The notes under the pieces are model-generated. The model searched no databases, was not told where the DNA came from, and saw nothing but the letters and a program-made list of their open reading frames with translations. Positions 1 to 5,781 of a stretch of 6,123 nt of DNA are shown in pieces; within the stretch, counting starts at the first letter, position 1; each line of letters begins with the position of its first letter. The DNA lies in contig DBVT01000074.1 of NCBI GenBank assembly GCA_002308775.1, forward strand, positions 29,869 through 35,991, given 5' to 3'. The position numbers and the translations under genes were made by a program. Origin of the DNA: Mageeibacillus sp. UBA1257. Lineage in GTDB: Bacteria > Bacillota > Clostridia > UBA1212 > UBA1257.

Positions 1-439
1 GGAATATCTCGTTGAGAGCGGCGGCAGTCGCAAGCTCTATGGAAGCTGAAGATGAAAGACCGGCGCCGAAAGGAACAGTGCAGTCAAAGAGCATATCGAG
101 TCCGCAAAGTTTTACGCCTCTTTCGGAGAATTCTTTGAAAATTCCCGCCTGATAATTGCCCCAGGGCAGATCTTTTGCTTTTTCAATGTCCTTTATGTCG
201 AAAGAAAACAATCTTCCCGGCATATCGGTGGCGGCAAGTCTGACGATATCTGTGCCGTTAGGCCTTGCGGCGACAGTCGTTTTTTTCGACAGAGCGACAG
301 GCATTACGAGTCCTCCGCAGTAGTCGATATGTTCGCCGATTATGTTCACGCGACCCGGTGCGCTGAAGAATCTGAGACCTTCGGACGAACCGAAAATATC
401 GCCGAAATCATTAGAAATATCACAGTAATATTTGTCCAT
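1..439 (-). CDS. galK: Galactokinase, N-terminal part (runs off the left edge)
   Basis: Galactokinase phosphorylates galactose with ATP to galactose-1-phosphate, the first committed step of the Leloir pathway, in the cytoplasm. I translated the reverse strand from the ATG at 437-439; 146 codons are visible and the rest lies beyond position 1. Residues 29-40 carry the family signature GRVNIIGEHIDY, with the Glu-His and Asp that contact the sugar. Residues 122-135 read VPFGAGLSSSASIE, the phosphate-binding loop of GHMP kinases. WGNYQAGI near 93-100 is also typical. The start is supported by GGAGG (446-450) a few bases upstream and by the usual short N-terminus before the signature. Family members are about 390 residues, so roughly a third is seen. 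It is divergent from the carD-like gene and shares a control region with it. A close GHMP relative such as an N-acetylgalactosamine kinase cannot be fully excluded. Confidence 0.94.
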   Translation of the reverse strand, partial: MDKYYCDISNDFGDIFGSSEGLRFFSAPGRVNIIGEHIDYCGGLVMPVALSKKTTVAARPNGTDIVRLAATDMPGRLFSFDIKDIEKAKDLPWGNYQAGIFKEFSERGVKLCGLDMLFDCTVPFGAGLSSSASIELATAAALNEIF

Positions 440-451
440 TTTTTACCTCCG

Positions 452-473
452 CGAACCAAAATTTTGAGGTTCG
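452..473. promoter_or_regulatory. Inverted repeat, candidate operator of galK
   Basis: CGAACC (452-457) and GGTTCG (468-473) are perfect 6-base inverted arms around a 10-base AT-rich centre that itself begins with the palindrome AAAATTTT. The repeat lies just downstream of the galK -10, covering the predicted start of transcription, which is a classic repressor position. It is also directly upstream of the -35 of the carD promoter. It could be a binding site for a dimeric regulator, or a weak hairpin in the galK leader. No regulator gene is present in the window to assign to it. Confidence 0.45.
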
Positions 474-475
474 AC

Positions 476-504
476 TTGTATTTTACCACAAAAAATGATA
501 CAAT
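476..504 (+). promoter_or_regulatory. Extended -10 promoter of the carD-like operon
   Basis: TGATACAAT at 496-504 is an extended -10 (TG, one base, TACAAT, 5 of 6 to consensus). TTGTAT at 476-481 is a weak -35 at the ideal 17-base spacing. The predicted start of transcription is near 511, leaving a leader of about 32 nt that carries the Shine-Dalgarno at 523-528. The -35 overlaps the -10 of the divergent galK promoter. Confidence 0.65.
480..485 (-). promoter_or_regulatory. Extended -10 promoter element for galK
   Basis: Read on the minus strand, TGGTAAAAT is an extended -10 (TG, one base, then TAAAAT, 5 of 6 to TATAAT). No good -35 lies 16-18 bases upstream, which fits an extended -10 promoter. 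The predicted start of transcription is near 473, giving a leader of about 34 nt before the galK ATG. It overlaps the -35 of the opposite promoter at 476-481, so polymerase may not be able to occupy both at once. This is inferred from sequence only. Confidence 0.55.
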
Positions 505-522
505 AAAAGCAACGATATTTCG

Positions 523-528
523 AGGAGG
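523..528 (+). promoter_or_regulatory. Ribosome binding site of the carD-like gene, with unusually long spacing
   Basis: AGGAGG at 523-528 is a perfect core Shine-Dalgarno, but it ends 15 bases before the ATG at 544, against the usual 5-9. No ATG, GTG or TTG lies closer in the same frame, and the reading frame before 544 does not extend the CarD domain. The second in-frame ATG at 550 would be further still. The start at 544 is therefore kept and the spacing noted as odd. Confidence 0.6.
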
Positions 529-543
529 AAGATCGGGAACGTC

Positions 544-1041
544 ATGAAAATGAAACCGGGGGACAAAATAGTTTATCCTATGTACGGAGCAGGGAAAATA
601 GTCTCCGCCGAGTACAAAGAAGTAATGGGAACGACAAAATTATACTATCTGCTGAAGCTGCCTTATGACAGACTCACTCTTTTTATTCCGGAGGATCACC
701 CCGAATCGTTAGGACTCAGGGCTCCTGTTTCAAAGAAAGAGATACCTGATGTTATTAAAGCGCTCGACTGCCAGTACGCTTTCGAGAGCGACAACTGGCA
801 CAAGAAGCAGAGAGAATGCTCTGATCTTTTGAAAAAAGGAGACATCTATTCTGTTGTGAAGGCTTATTCGCTGATGTCAAAGCTTGAGAGCACGAGGGGA
901 ACAGCTCTGGGAGACAAGAAACTCAAAAACGTTGCCAAAAATGTTCTTTTCAGCGAGATCGCGACAGCTATGGACATCAATTTTCTTGAGGTCGAGGCAT
1001 TAATAAAAGAGGAACTTGAAAAATTAAACGCGGAGAAATAA
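544..1041 (+). CDS. CarD/CdnL-family RNA polymerase-binding transcription regulator
   Basis: Proteins of this family bind the beta subunit of RNA polymerase and stabilise the open promoter complex; they act broadly rather than at one operator. The 165 residues match the usual single-chain CarD/CdnL size. Residues 3-60 form the polymerase-interacting domain shared with the repair factor Mfd: KPGDKIVYPMYGAGKI, then YYLLKLPYDRLTLFIPE and LGLR. The rest is the helical DNA-contacting domain, with NWHKKQRE around Trp85 (the family's tryptophan that wedges into DNA near the -10) and GDKKLKNVAKNVLFSEIA at 123-140. It is first in an operon with two membrane protein genes; the next begins 7 bases after its stop. 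It has its own extended -10 promoter, divergent from galK. Family assignment is firm. Whether it is the cell's only CarD-type factor, or a specialised one tied to its membrane neighbours, is unknown. Confidence 0.92.
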   Translation: MKMKPGDKIVYPMYGAGKIVSAEYKEVMGTTKLYYLLKLPYDRLTLFIPEDHPESLGLRAPVSKKEIPDVIKALDCQYAFESDNWHKKQRECSDLLKKGDIYSVVKAYSLMSKLESTRGTALGDKKLKNVAKNVLFSEIATAMDINFLEVEALIKEELEKLNAEK

Positions 1042-1048
1042 TATCCTG

Positions 1049-1576
1049 ATGAAGAAATTTCTGCACTTTTTGAAAGCACTGGGAATAATATTATTGGGAG
1101 GCATCGCAGGCGGCATCATCCATCTGGGGCTGAGCTACTTTTTTGCTGCGCCAAAGATGGGTTATATACTTGTCGGAGCCGGAGCTGCCGCGTTTTACTG
1201 GTATTTTATTAAAAAGTACGAAAAGACATTCTGGGACGTCCCGTTCGGAGTGTTCGGGGTGGTGCTCGCGGTGGCGCTCACGCAGTTTTTCGATATTATG
1301 ATCTTCGACGCCACGAGGCTTGTGGGTGAAAATGTCGGAATATTAAAAAGAACATTTTTTATTTACCATTATAACTTTTTTACTGTATCAAATGAAAGTA
1401 TGACGGATATGCTTGAGAACGGAAGCGTTTACCAGGAACTCATTCTTCTGTCCGTTTTTGCGCTCATATTCGCGGCGATCACGTGCTTGATCCTTTGGGC
1501 GGTCACAAAGAAAGCCGACAAAAAAAAGGAGACTGAAAGCGGGAGAACTCACAAGACAGGCGGAAGTAAACAATAA
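1049..1576 (+). CDS. Small four-helix membrane protein of unknown function
   Basis: I do not recognise this 175-residue protein. It begins with a positively charged stretch (MKKFLHFLK) followed by hydrophobic segments at about 10-32, 38-54, 66-86 and 131-152. The loop between segments two and three (KKYEK) and the lysine-rich tail from about 154 to 175 are positive, so by the positive-inside rule both ends face the cytoplasm. A polar stretch at about 88-128 would lie outside. Segment one is glycine-rich (LLGGIAGGIIHLG), suggesting tight helix packing. No catalytic motif is visible. The ATG at 1049 is the first in frame after the carD stop; GGAG at 1032-1035 is 13 bases upstream, so translation may depend partly on coupling with carD. 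It is the second gene of the unit, 18 bases before the next. Confidence 0.82.
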   Translation: MKKFLHFLKALGIILLGGIAGGIIHLGLSYFFAAPKMGYILVGAGAAAFYWYFIKKYEKTFWDVPFGVFGVVLAVALTQFFDIMIFDATRLVGENVGILKRTFFIYHYNFFTVSNESMTDMLENGSVYQELILLSVFALIFAAITCLILWAVTKKADKKKETESGRTHKTGGSKQ

Positions 1577-1582
1577 CCGTTC

Positions 1583-1597
1583 GGAGGCACTGATTTG
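1583..1597 (+). promoter_or_regulatory. Shine-Dalgarno that fixes a TTG start
   Basis: GGAGG at 1583-1587 is followed by 7 bases and then TTG at 1595-1597. The spacing is ideal, and the first in-frame ATG lies far downstream, past the first membrane segment, so the rare TTG start is the convincing choice for the next gene. Confidence 0.8.
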
Positions 1598-2398
1598 AAA
1601 GAAGTCTTCAAAAAAACAGGAGAGATCCTGAAAAGCAACATCGCGATAATACTGGCAGTGATCCTTCTGATAGTTGTTCCGCTCTGGGCGATCCAGTTTT
1701 TTGTCGTTGAAAAAGTATGCGATATCGAAAATTCCATTAATACTTATGTGACATATATCACAAGCGACGAGGCCTTGACAGTTGAGGACGCGACTGAGCT
1801 TCCCGCGGATGTTCGTTCCGCATGGAAAAAGATCCTGACATATTACGGCCTTTCCGCTCTTCTCTCTGTATTTTCGCTTCTGGCCGAATGCATCGCAATG
1901 GTCCTCGCGGTGAAGAGGATCAAACAAAAGAACGAAGTATATACACTTATGCCTGTCATGAACGACGGTATGACGGCATATCCCAGGGTGATCCTTGCGA
2001 CCGTCATCGTGCTGGCAATATGCCTTGTCGGTTTTACGATGTTTATCCTTCCGGGAATATATCTTACAATAGTTTTGTCGTGCATGGTACCGGCTGTTAT
2101 CTATACGAAATCGATAAAAAGAGGACTTTTCGAATCGCTGAAGCTCTTTCGTAAAATGCCGGGCAAGCTCGTTTTATTGACTTTGATCTACAGGGGAGCG
2201 CCCCTTCTTTTGTCTTTTATATTATCATTCGCGCTTTCTTATCTCACGGAGCCTTACGCAGTGAAATTGATCGCGTCACTGATCGGGAATATTATTACAG
2301 GTCTTGCCTCGGTGATCTGCGCGATGTTCTGCGAAGTATTTTACCTTGAGAATACGGAATACGAGCCTGAAAAGGAAGATAAAGTGAGGATAATGTGA
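1595..2398 (+). CDS. Six-helix integral membrane protein of unknown function, TTG start
   Basis: This 267-residue protein has about six hydrophobic segments: roughly 15-37, 83-106, 131-150, 151-171, 192-214 and 223-247. Positive loops (KRIKQK after segment two, KSIKR after segment four) place both ends in the cytoplasm. A soluble stretch of about 45 residues (38-82), rich in acidic residues, would be outside. The FILPGIYLTIVLSCMVPAVI region followed by RGLFESLKLFRKMPGK resembles the PGIY-plus-amphipathic-helix pattern of the broad YciC/DUF975/glycerophosphodiesterase-membrane-domain group. I offer that only as a loose similarity, with no function implied. The start is a TTG chosen for its Shine-Dalgarno. 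It is the last gene of the carD unit, and its stop lies only 4 bases from the convergent truA stop. The tail is strongly charged (YEPEKEDK). Confidence 0.82.
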   Translation: MKEVFKKTGEILKSNIAIILAVILLIVVPLWAIQFFVVEKVCDIENSINTYVTYITSDEALTVEDATELPADVRSAWKKILTYYGLSALLSVFSLLAECIAMVLAVKRIKQKNEVYTLMPVMNDGMTAYPRVILATVIVLAICLVGFTMFILPGIYLTIVLSCMVPAVIYTKSIKRGLFESLKLFRKMPGKLVLLTLIYRGAPLLLSFILSFALSYLTEPYAVKLIASLIGNIITGLASVICAMFCEVFYLENTEYEPEKEDKVRIM

Positions 2399-2402
2399 AA
2401 TA

Positions 2403-3155
2403 TCAATAATCTACATGATAAAGGTAAAGACCGCACGCGGGGGCAGTGACTCCCGCTTTTTTTCTGTCTTTGGAATCGATGATATTTTTTATTTCGGAAG
2501 GATCTATCTTGCCTTCGCCGACGTTTGCGAGCGTGCCTGCCATAATGCGGACCATATTGTACAAAAATCCGTCTCCGGTGACCTCAAAACAGTAAAGGTC
2601 GTCATCTTCCGACAGAGGCCTGAACACTTTCGCGTTATAAACTGTCTTTCTGGTGTTCTTTTTGTCTGACGACGGATCTGCGTTTTTGAAAGCGTCAAAT
2701 TCATGAGTACCGGTAAAATATCCCGCGGCCTCCTTCATATTTTCAAATGAAAGGGGAGCGTTTATCTGCCAGATCCTCTCGGAAAAAAGAGGATGGAGTA
2801 TCTTGCTGGACGAAAAATAATATCTGTATGTTTTTGATCTGGCCGAATAAGTCGCGTGAAAATCGTCCGGAACATCTTCAGAAGAAATTATGAGAATATC
2901 ATCCGGAAGCGCATGCCTTACAGCCGCGGCGAATTTGTCGGGCGGGACCTGAGTATCAGAGTAAAAATTCGCGACATATCCGACAGCGCTCACTCCCGCA
3001 TCAGTCCTGCTGCATCCCGTGAGAGTTATTTGTTCGCTTAAAAAGGATGACAAAACATCCTCCAAAGTCCCTTGAACAGTGGGAACATCAGGCTGTTTCT
3101 GCCATCCGAAATAATTTTTACCGTCGTATTCGATAGTGATCTTTATGTTTTTCAT
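2403..3155 (-). CDS. truA: tRNA pseudouridine synthase A (TruA, tRNA positions 38-40)
   Basis: TruA converts uridines 38-40 in the anticodon arm of many tRNAs to pseudouridine. The 250 residues match the family's usual length. Near the N-terminus is YDGKNYFGWQKQPDVPTVQGTLE (about 10-32 in outline). The catalytic Asp52 is in CSRTDAGVSA; most members have GRTDAGVHA, so the Ser replacing His at position 56 is a mild departure. Later come SKTYRYYF near 107-114, FLYNMVRIMAGTL at 197-209, and the C-terminal RKKAGVTAPACGLYL at 231-245. The protein starts at the expected place for the family, yet no clear Shine-Dalgarno precedes the ATG. A 13-codon frame ends on this start codon, so translation may be coupled. 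It follows the ROK kinase gene by 34 nt and probably shares its promoter. I see no terminator of its own downstream. Confidence 0.96.
   Translation of the reverse strand: MKNIKITIEYDGKNYFGWQKQPDVPTVQGTLEDVLSSFLSEQITLTGCSRTDAGVSAVGYVANFYSDTQVPPDKFAAAVRHALPDDILIISSEDVPDDFHATYSARSKTYRYYFSSSKILHPLFSERIWQINAPLSFENMKEAAGYFTGTHEFDAFKNADPSSDKKNTRKTVYNAKVFRPLSEDDDLYCFEVTGDGFLYNMVRIMAGTLANVGEGKIDPSEIKNIIDSKDRKKAGVTAPACGLYLYHVDY
2437..2463 (+). terminator. Rho-independent terminator of the carD operon, inside the truA coding region
   Basis: GCGGGGG (2437-2443) and CTCCCGC (2450-2456) pair over seven bases with one G-U wobble around a six-base loop, followed by seven T (2457-2463). It is 38 bases past the last stop of the plus-strand unit. 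It lies wholly inside the opposite gene truA, where the stem codes for the conserved AGVTAPA and the T-run for two lysines. The geometry is that of an intrinsic terminator, but protein constraint could also have produced part of the hairpin. Confidence 0.75.
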
Positions 3156-3193
3156 TGCATTTTCGGGAGCACTTGACCGTCTTCGGGTATCAT
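3152..3193 (-). other. Possible 13-codon bridging mini-ORF between the ROK kinase and truA
   Basis: On the minus strand an ATG (3193-3191) overlaps the kinase stop TGA (3192-3190). It opens 13 codons (MIPEDGQVLPKMQ) and ends at a TGA (3154-3152) that overlaps the truA ATG (3155-3153). Both junctions are of the ATGA type that lets a terminating ribosome re-initiate. No Shine-Dalgarno is obvious for either start. The likely role, if any, is to carry ribosomes from the kinase gene to truA rather than to make a working peptide. A frame this short can easily arise by chance. Confidence 0.3.
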
Positions 3194-4158
3194 TCGTACT
3201 GCTCGTTTAAAATGGCCGCTCCGATGATGCCGGCGTCGTTTCCAAGCAGAGTGCGCTCGATCCTTGACGATTCGCAAACGCCTTTGCAGTAATTTCTCTC
3301 GTCAACGAACTTGCGAAGGGGAGCGAGCAGATATTCTCCCTGCTTTGAAACACCTCCGCCTATTAAAACGATCTGAGGCTGGAAGATATTGATGAAATTG
3401 ACTATGCCTTCGCCGAGGTATTCGATATATTCGTCTATGACCTTTTTCGCAACGGGATCGCCCGTTTTAGCGGCGTCAAAAGCCATTTTAGAGTCTATTT
3501 TCGATTCGTCACCGCCGCAGAGCTTTCCGAGAGCAGAATCGGGATGCGCCCTGTATGCTCTGACAGCCGCTTTCGCGAGAGCGTTTGCCGATGCGTATGC
3601 TTCGAGGCATCCTTTTCTGCCGCAGGAGCACTGTCTGCCGCCCGCTTTTATGACCATATGTCCGAGCTCGGCGCCTGCGAAATTGAAGCCGGCGAGTATT
3701 TTGCCGTCGATGATTATTCCTCCGCCTACTCCCGTTCCGAGAGTTATTGTGATAGAACTGCTGTAACCCTTTGCGCCGCCGTATGTGAACTCTCCCAGAG
3801 CTGCCGCGTTCGCGTCGTTGCCGAGATATACAGGGATCGAAGTTTTTCTCGCGAAGATCTCTCTGATATTTGTATTCTTAAAAGGCAGATTGACAGTCTT
3901 CAAAAGAACGCCTCTTTGAGGATCGCTGAAACCGGGGCATCCTATACCTATAGCCGCGATGTCTTCCTCTTTCAGTCCCTGTGCTTCCATTATGGTAAAA
4001 CACAGCGATACCATATCTTCGGTGATCTTTTCGCCTGAAGATCTTACATCGGTGCGGATCGATCTTTTTCCCATAAGATTGCCTTCGGGAGTCAGTATTC
4101 CGGCAGCTATGTTTGTCCCTCCGAGGTCTATTCCGATTCTGTTCTTTGAGCAGCTCAT
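3190..4158 (-). CDS. glcK: ROK-family sugar kinase, probable glucokinase
   Basis: This cytoplasmic enzyme probably phosphorylates glucose, or a related hexose, with ATP to the 6-phosphate. The 322 residues fit ROK glucokinases. In order: the ATP-phosphate loop IGIDLGGTN at 8-16; GNDANAAALGE at 113-123 with the catalytic base Asp115; GTGVGGGI at 141-148; ELGH at 164-167; the ROK zinc cluster with His167, Cys177, Cys179 and Cys184 (CSCGRKGCLEA); and the adenosine-side IGGGVS at 266-271. There is no N-terminal helix-turn-helix, so it is an enzyme and not a ROK repressor. The ATG at 4158 is preceded by GGAG about 8 bases upstream. A near-consensus promoter lies just before it, separating it from the histidine kinase gene. 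truA follows and is likely co-transcribed. Sugar specificity cannot be settled here; fructose, mannose or N-acetylated sugars are alternatives. Confidence 0.9.
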   Translation of the reverse strand: MSCSKNRIGIDLGGTNIAAGILTPEGNLMGKRSIRTDVRSSGEKITEDMVSLCFTIMEAQGLKEEDIAAIGIGCPGFSDPQRGVLLKTVNLPFKNTNIREIFARKTSIPVYLGNDANAAALGEFTYGGAKGYSSSITITLGTGVGGGIIIDGKILAGFNFAGAELGHMVIKAGGRQCSCGRKGCLEAYASANALAKAAVRAYRAHPDSALGKLCGGDESKIDSKMAFDAAKTGDPVAKKVIDEYIEYLGEGIVNFINIFQPQIVLIGGGVSKQGEYLLAPLRKFVDERNYCKGVCESSRIERTLLGNDAGIIGAAILNEQYE

Positions 4159-4194
4159 AACAACATCTCCGTTCCGTTTGGATAGTATAGGGTA

Positions 4195-4223
4195 TTTATA
4201 ATGGAAAAAGAAATATATGTCAA
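4195..4223 (-). promoter_or_regulatory. Near-consensus sigma-A promoter of the ROK kinase-truA unit
   Basis: On the minus strand TTGACA (4223-4218, a perfect -35) is followed by 17 bases and then TATAAA (4200-4195, 5 of 6). The predicted start of transcription is near 4188, giving a leader of about 30 nt that includes the kinase Shine-Dalgarno. It sits in the 89-base gap between the histidine kinase stop and the kinase start. This suggests the sugar kinase and truA are transcribed independently and strongly, whatever the two-component operon does. Confidence 0.85.
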
Positions 4224-4225
4224 GT

Positions 4226-4243
4226 GTTTCGCAAATGAGAAAC
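4226..4243. repeat. Short inverted repeat directly upstream of the ROK kinase -35
   Basis: GTTTC (4226-4230) and GAAAC (4239-4243) are inverted arms around 8 bases, ending 3 bases from the -35. The position would suit a regulator of this promoter. It is not a convincing terminator for the histidine kinase operon because the stem is only five mostly A-T pairs and no T-run follows. The short arms make chance a real possibility. Confidence 0.25.
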
Positions 4244-4247
4244 GGAC

Positions 4248-5768
4248 TTATTCGATATTTTCGATCTCGGAATCGTCGCAGTTTTTAGGGAGTTCTATTG
4301 TAAAAATCGCGCCTGCGATCTCTTTATCATTCGTTTCGGGATTGTCCTTTTCGACATTGGCGGCTTTGATCGTTCCGCCGTGACGCGTGACGGTTTCCTT
4401 CGCGATGGCAAGGCCCAGACCGGTGCCTGTTTTATTATCCGAAGATTGTGATTTTACGAAACGCTCGAAGATATTCGTGAGATTCTCGGGAGGTATGCCT
4501 GTGCCCCGGTCCTGAACGGTAAAAGTGTATCCTTCATTGTTTTCGGAGAGTGTGAGGGATACTGCAGAGCCTTCCGGCGAAAATTTTCTGGCGTTGTCAA
4601 AGAGGATCAGAAGAAGCTGACGAAGTCTCGCATAGTCGCCCTTAAATATGCATGGCGTATCGGGAAGATCTTTACGGATCGAAATGTTCTTTTCGGCGCA
4701 CAGTTTTGCGGCGGCGCGTGACGCGTCTGATGCTACATCGCGAAGCGAAAGGATATCGTGCCTGATATCAAAATGAGTATTCTGAAGTCTGGAAAGTTCG
4801 AGAAGGTCGTTGACCATATCCTGCATAACGGACGCTTCGGTGAGCATTTCCTTGTAATACTGGCGAACTTCGGAAGGATCTGTAACGACTTCGTCGTTGA
4901 GGGCTTCAAGCGAGCTTTTTATTACCGTGACAGGGGTGCGAAGCTCGTGCGAGACATTCGCGACATATTCCCGACGCAGATTTTCATATTCCGCCTGTTC
5001 TTTATCTGCGACTGCGAGGACGTCAGAGAGAGTATCCATCGAAGACGCGAGCTCGCCCAGTTCGTCTTTACGTTTAATGCCTGTCTTAGCTGTATAATCC
5101 TTTTCCGCAAGAGCGACAGCGGTGTTTCGCATCATTTTAAGAGGTTTTGTGAACCTCCAGGAGAAAACGAGCGACAGGATGATAGAGAGTATCAACGCGA
5201 TCATAAGGCTCATGGCGAGGATCAAAAGTCCGCTCTTGTAAACATCCTGAAGGTTGCTGACGGGAGAGTGCAATAAAACGACGCCGAAGACATTGTTCGC
5301 GCCGACATATATCGGGGCTCCTACAGTGAGAGTCCTTGTGCCCAGAGCGGATGAAAAGCTCTCCGAACTTGTCGTTTTACCGTTTAAAACGTTCATTATG
5401 ACGCTGTACGCGTTGTCGGGAAGGGAAGACGCGTCCTTATGTGACCACGGATCTTCTGTGTCGGCGATGATCAGAAGCTTGTTGCTGTTTTCTGCGTAAA
5501 CTATGATCCATGCGTCAGTGTCTTCCGTTTCATCAAGCCATCTGATGAAGCTGACGTAGTCGTTTCTCTGATCAAAATGAAAGAAGTTGCCGGTAAAATT
5601 ATCAGAGCACACTTTGGCGATCGATTCGGCTTTTTTTGTCATGAGTTCCGTGTTGTTTTTTATCACGTGGTTTTTGAACAGCAGAAAAAAGACGCCTCCC
5701 AGGATTATGGAAAGGGAAACGAGCGCAGCGACAAAATACAAAAAAAGTTTGACAGCGATCTTTTTCAT
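4248..5768 (-). CDS. Membrane sensor histidine kinase (HAMP-HisKA-HATPase)
   Basis: This is a class I sensor kinase of the PhoR/WalK/ResE kind; it autophosphorylates on histidine and passes the phosphate to its partner regulator. The 506 residues run: membrane helix at about 9-31; outside sensor domain 32-180; second helix 181-203; HAMP linker about 204-255; dimerisation and phosphoacceptor helices about 263-330 with His274 in SHELRTP; and the ATPase domain from about 374 to 493. In the ATPase, Asn392 (FDNARKFSPEG) is the N box, DRGTGIP at 420-426 is G1 and GTGLGLAIAKE at 448-458 is G2. The sensor domain ends in VGAPIYVGANNVFGVVLLHSP, typical of PAS-like/Cache folds, but its ligand is unknown. 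There is no cytoplasmic PAS domain. It follows the response regulator stop by 13 bases; only a weak AGG precedes its ATG, so coupling is likely. Confidence 0.95.
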   Translation of the reverse strand: MKKIAVKLFLYFVAALVSLSIILGGVFFLLFKNHVIKNNTELMTKKAESIAKVCSDNFTGNFFHFDQRNDYVSFIRWLDETEDTDAWIIVYAENSNKLLIIADTEDPWSHKDASSLPDNAYSVIMNVLNGKTTSSESFSSALGTRTLTVGAPIYVGANNVFGVVLLHSPVSNLQDVYKSGLLILAMSLMIALILSIILSLVFSWRFTKPLKMMRNTAVALAEKDYTAKTGIKRKDELGELASSMDTLSDVLAVADKEQAEYENLRREYVANVSHELRTPVTVIKSSLEALNDEVVTDPSEVRQYYKEMLTEASVMQDMVNDLLELSRLQNTHFDIRHDILSLRDVASDASRAAAKLCAEKNISIRKDLPDTPCIFKGDYARLRQLLLILFDNARKFSPEGSAVSLTLSENNEGYTFTVQDRGTGIPPENLTNIFERFVKSQSSDNKTGTGLGLAIAKETVTRHGGTIKAANVEKDNPETNDKEIAGAIFTIELPKNCDDSEIENIE

Positions 5769-5781
5769 TTTACCTGTATTA

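Noticed and set aside
329..547. Plus-strand frame whose stop overlaps the carD start (ATGA)
   Set aside because: Most of it is antisense to galK, it encodes nothing recognisable, and its start lies upstream of the predicted carD promoter, so the mRNA would not include it.
1340..1392. AT-rich patch inside the four-helix membrane protein gene, as an internal promoter or insertion scar
   Set aside because: It codes for aromatic-rich residues in an unbroken frame, with no paired -35/-10 or repeats at its edges.
3389..4038. Long plus-strand frames (up to 164 codons) opposite the ROK kinase
   Set aside because: They lie wholly within a clear enzyme gene on the other strand, lack ribosome binding sites and domain-like sequence, and are explained by the codon pattern of that gene.
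4226..4243. Inverted repeat as terminator of the two-component operon
   Set aside because: The stem is only five mostly A-T pairs and is not followed by a T-run on the minus strand.
4758..5276. Plus-strand 172-codon frame opposite the histidine kinase
   Set aside because: It is antisense to the well-defined HAMP and HisKA regions and has no family features.
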